The notes beneath the pieces are model-generated. The model was not told the origin of the DNA. It saw only the letters and a program-made list of their open reading frames with translations, and made no database searches. Of a DNA stretch of 64,000 nt, positions 61,701-64,000 are shown one piece after another. The DNA is taken from assembly GCA_918807975.1 (NCBI GenBank), contig OU964918.1, positions 48,158,477 to 48,222,476 of the forward strand, read 5' to 3'. The translations under genes were made by a program, and so were the position numbers. Origin of the DNA: Aplidium turbinatum (taxonomy: Eukaryota; Chordata; Ascidiacea; Aplousobranchia; Polyclinidae). Each line of letters opens with the position of its first letter. Within the stretch, counting starts at the first letter, position 1.

Positions 61701-64000
61701 ACACACATATAAAACTGAGCGCTAACATGAAAGTTTATATTACTTAATTCATTATTACTTTATTCATTACGGTAGCATAATCTTTATTTATTTACTAATA
61801 TTTCTTTAAACACATAATATAACTACAATGAAAAAACTCAAATATTTTGGGCTTCAATAAACCGCTTAAAGAAATTGTGCCTTGATAAAACAAAATTAAT
61901 GTTACATTATATAATATGTTGTTGCTTAGTTTTATTTTTTGTTGGTACAATAAAGAAAACTCAACAAGTTAACTTCAACAAAGTGTAGACGTTTGCAACG
62001 TACCAAAAAATAACTTTTAAAACAAACAGCTTGATTCGTGTTACGTCGTGCCTGTAGTAAATTGACATATGTAGTGTACAGTTTTTCAGAACATGATTCA
62101 GCATTCGATTCAACCTAAACAAAAATATCTGAATTGAATCTAACTTCAAGCACACTCAACCAAGTCTCTTTCCTGGCAAGAGATAGGAAGAATCATGACA
62201 ATGATGATAGCACCAATGAAGAAAAACAGGTCGAGGTGTTCAGTGATAACAGCAATGATAGCAAAAAAAAATTAATGGGTTTTAAAACCGACGTACGTTA
62301 ATATTGCAATGCCTTTGGCTTTATTTTGTTTTTGGTTTGTTTTTCCTACGTGATGCTTTCTGCTTTTATTATTAAACCTTGTTTTAAAGGGTCTTCCATG
62401 CGCGCATTAGGCAGGCAGCAAGTCATCCAGAGCAACCGACAAAACCATGTCCCATGTATAAGTGCTCCTTACATTTTGGGATGAAAATCAATTGCAAAAA
62501 TCTCACCCTCTACTTGAATATATTTGGTAAATAACTTAAACACGTGCATTTGCTTTAATAATAGTATCTTCAGCTTCAATTCAAATAGAATGTGTGATGA
62601 AAGTAAGATGTGTGATGATAACTCCAGTCAATAGCTTTCGCATGTAGCAATGCAACTGACAGCTTGGGATCACATATATACTGTTACTGTATGTATAATA
62701 TTACAAAGTGAACAACACCAAAATCACCCGACAACAAAGCGAACATGTCAATCTTGCATCTGCAAAAATGGTTGCACCAAAATGTGAGGTTTTGATTTAT
62801 AATGTCAAATTGAGATAGAAATTAACTCTCTGGCAACATCACTTTCTGAGTACAAGTTCACAGAATGACAAGTACAATATTAAGTTTTTGAGGAGCGGTT
62901 TGGATAAAAACCTTTAAAAACAAGTGCACTATCACAGTGAATACTAGTACCTTATCAATAAGACTTTTAAGAAAGCACTTTTGATAATTTATTGGTGGGG
63001 GATGCTTTGCAGCAATGGGATGGAAAATTGTCTGTCAACATAGAAAATATATACAGTTATACATTAGCCAAGCATAAGTGAAAGCTTTAACAAATTTTAC
63101 GACAGTTTAGCATAAATATATACACTAACAGTAAGAATAGCTTGTAGGCTACACATTTTTTTATATTACAATGAAAAAAAGGTTGCTGGTAGGTAAAAAA
63201 CTATATATAACAATAATAGCATATGAGATGTTGCAAAGCAGAGTGCTTATTCATCTTTCAATTATAATACATATTATATATAATACAGTAAACAAACTAA
63301 TAAAAATAGTTATATTGAAGTTAACAGACTTTGGTATTAACAGTGATACAAATGCAAAAGTAAACAACTACCGGTATGTAATAACAGTAAGGGCAGCTAA
63401 AATAACACACAAAAACAATACCAAAAGTTATATCATCAGACTATTTAGCTATATTGGTAAGCCAATGCATTAATTAGGCTGTGACTGCTCGTATGCCGAG
63501 TGCTAAAAGTGTATTATAACTGAACACTAGTGTTGGTACAGTAATAATAAAAATGGGCTGCACAATAACAACAATAAATAGTACACCATTACCATTATAT
63601 ATACATAGAAAATAACGTTAAAAATATTGAAAACAAAACTTGCCATAGCAGGCCTAAGTTTTACACAATTTACACATCAATGAAGTATGGTATACTAGCA
63701 CCAATAAAAACAAAAAAGTTTTAAATTTGAATGCCTTTACATTTTTATGTACGATTGTACAACATACCGGTACCGGTATACTTTTTGTTTTATAGACGAC
63801 TTACCTTACCTCATCTAAAATCTTATTTTGACAATGTTCTGAGCCCAACTCATGTCTTTTTTCATTTTTAAGCATCTGGAAACCATAAAACAAAAAATGC
63901 ACAAATGTAGCTTACCTTGCAGAAGTATTGTGATTCGAAACAATTAAACACAATCTGAAGAATACTATACCAAGACTCTATCAATGAAGCAAAGTTGTTC
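58740..64000 (-). CDS. EEF2KMT: EEF2KMT (FAM86): eEF2 lysine methyltransferase (5' partial)
   Basis: Minus-strand exons 64000-63916 (start beyond window), 63875-63810, 62114-62004, 61599-61519, 60257-60053, 59704-59630 and 58984-58740, all GT-AG and in phase. The enzyme is a cytosolic family-16 S-adenosylmethionine methyltransferase that trimethylates a lysine of elongation factor 2. Seen in order: an N-terminal helical part (YFCKMLKNEKRHE), KLYTTYVNLL, CFKSYFL, ESFYTISRGTTGLVTWK, FLAEWCLSHP, the SAM-binding motif VIELGCGSGVAGL, the acidic loop TDAHPDVLQQL, LDW, then DVILAADVVFDPDL and ALIVRNAKTYQCFVSELG. Each has a clear counterpart in human EEF2KMT (HGTTGLVTWD, AEWAIENP, VLELGSGAG, VVIAADVLY, TVRNPETCQLF). 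The donor after DKG (AAAG|GTTCAC) is weak. A LINE fragment lies in the intron before the SAM-motif exon. Confidence 0.93.
60508..60830 (-). mobile_element. LINE 3' fragment in EEF2KMT intron
   Basis: Minus frame ending at 60508: GLSRLASSRRNRLLTGVGRY, MLRWGMAESAACECG, TAAHITKDCRLYRPPHGMEG and DDDTRQW, closing GCPDI. Same C-terminal type (CECG...H...C, then PP-G-EGL and DD) as the LINE at 23010-23665, but a different subfamily. A GAAAGAAGAAGG-like run follows. About 100 residues remain. Confidence 0.8.
61315..61400 (-). repeat. Dispersed repeat with hammerhead-like core, copy 2
   Basis: The minus strand reads CCTT-CTGATGA-TCCGTGTAGGT-GAAA-CAGGCTGT-G-AAGG, then ATTCAGATAGTAATAACTAT, matching 33240-33325. 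The base at the cleavage position is G, which hammerheads do not accept, so this copy should be inactive. In an EEF2KMT intron. Confidence 0.55.

Noticed and set aside
62160-62185. Strong acceptor-like tract TTCTTCCTATCTCTTGCCAG on the minus strand, with SSYLLP in one frame
   Set aside because: The EEF2KMT exon with the needed motif (KSYFL) and matching phases is at 62004-62114; this site is not required.

Overview
The window is AT-rich animal DNA with many short exons, standard GT-AG introns, 5'-truncated LINEs, tRNA-derived SINEs and many small DNA transposons. The compact genes and a tandem array of fibrinogen-domain genes suggest an invertebrate chordate, most likely an ascidian tunicate such as a Ciona-like species. 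That assignment is an inference from character, not from a database match.

Layout: (1) 1-12139, plus strand: the 3' part of a class B1 G-protein-coupled receptor very like the vertebrate parathyroid hormone receptors. Twelve exons can be placed, covering the end of the hormone-binding ectodomain, all seven membrane segments and a long cytoplasmic tail ending in a possible PDZ ligand. The 5' exons lie left of the window. (2) 16051-57152: six fibrinogen-related-domain (FReD) genes, here called FReD1 to FReD6. Five are on the plus strand. FReD5 (41523-46562) is inverted, tail to tail with its closest relative FReD4. All six share one plan: six exons, intron phases 1-0-1-2-1, and exons 3, 4 and 5 of exactly 97, 97 and 68 bases. 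Each encodes a signal peptide, a short Cys-helix-Cys stalk and one fibrinogen C-terminal domain. FReD4 and FReD5 also carry a histidine/tyrosine/proline-rich C-terminal tail. (3) 58740-64000, minus strand: EEF2KMT (FAM86), the elongation factor 2 lysine methyltransferase, with seven exons placed and the 5' end beyond the window.

The FReD products look like a family of secreted lectin-like recognition proteins. Their stalks could join chains by disulfides or coiled coils, and their domains vary at the calcium site and near the ligand pocket, which suggests divergence after duplication. The receptor and the methyltransferase are unrelated flanking genes.

The non-coding DNA holds: a three-copy 417-422 bp transposon family with perfect 7-bp target duplications; two hAT-type elements; a Mutator-type element with a tRNA-like core; a TA-flanked inverted-repeat element; a perfect 82-bp palindrome; at least three tRNA-derived SINE families; four LINE 3' fragments; an 18-copy, 38-bp minisatellite just upstream of FReD5; and, at 48190-48237, a sequence that meets every core requirement of a hammerhead self-cleaving ribozyme. 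The ribozyme and the histidine-tailed FReD pair are the most interesting signals.
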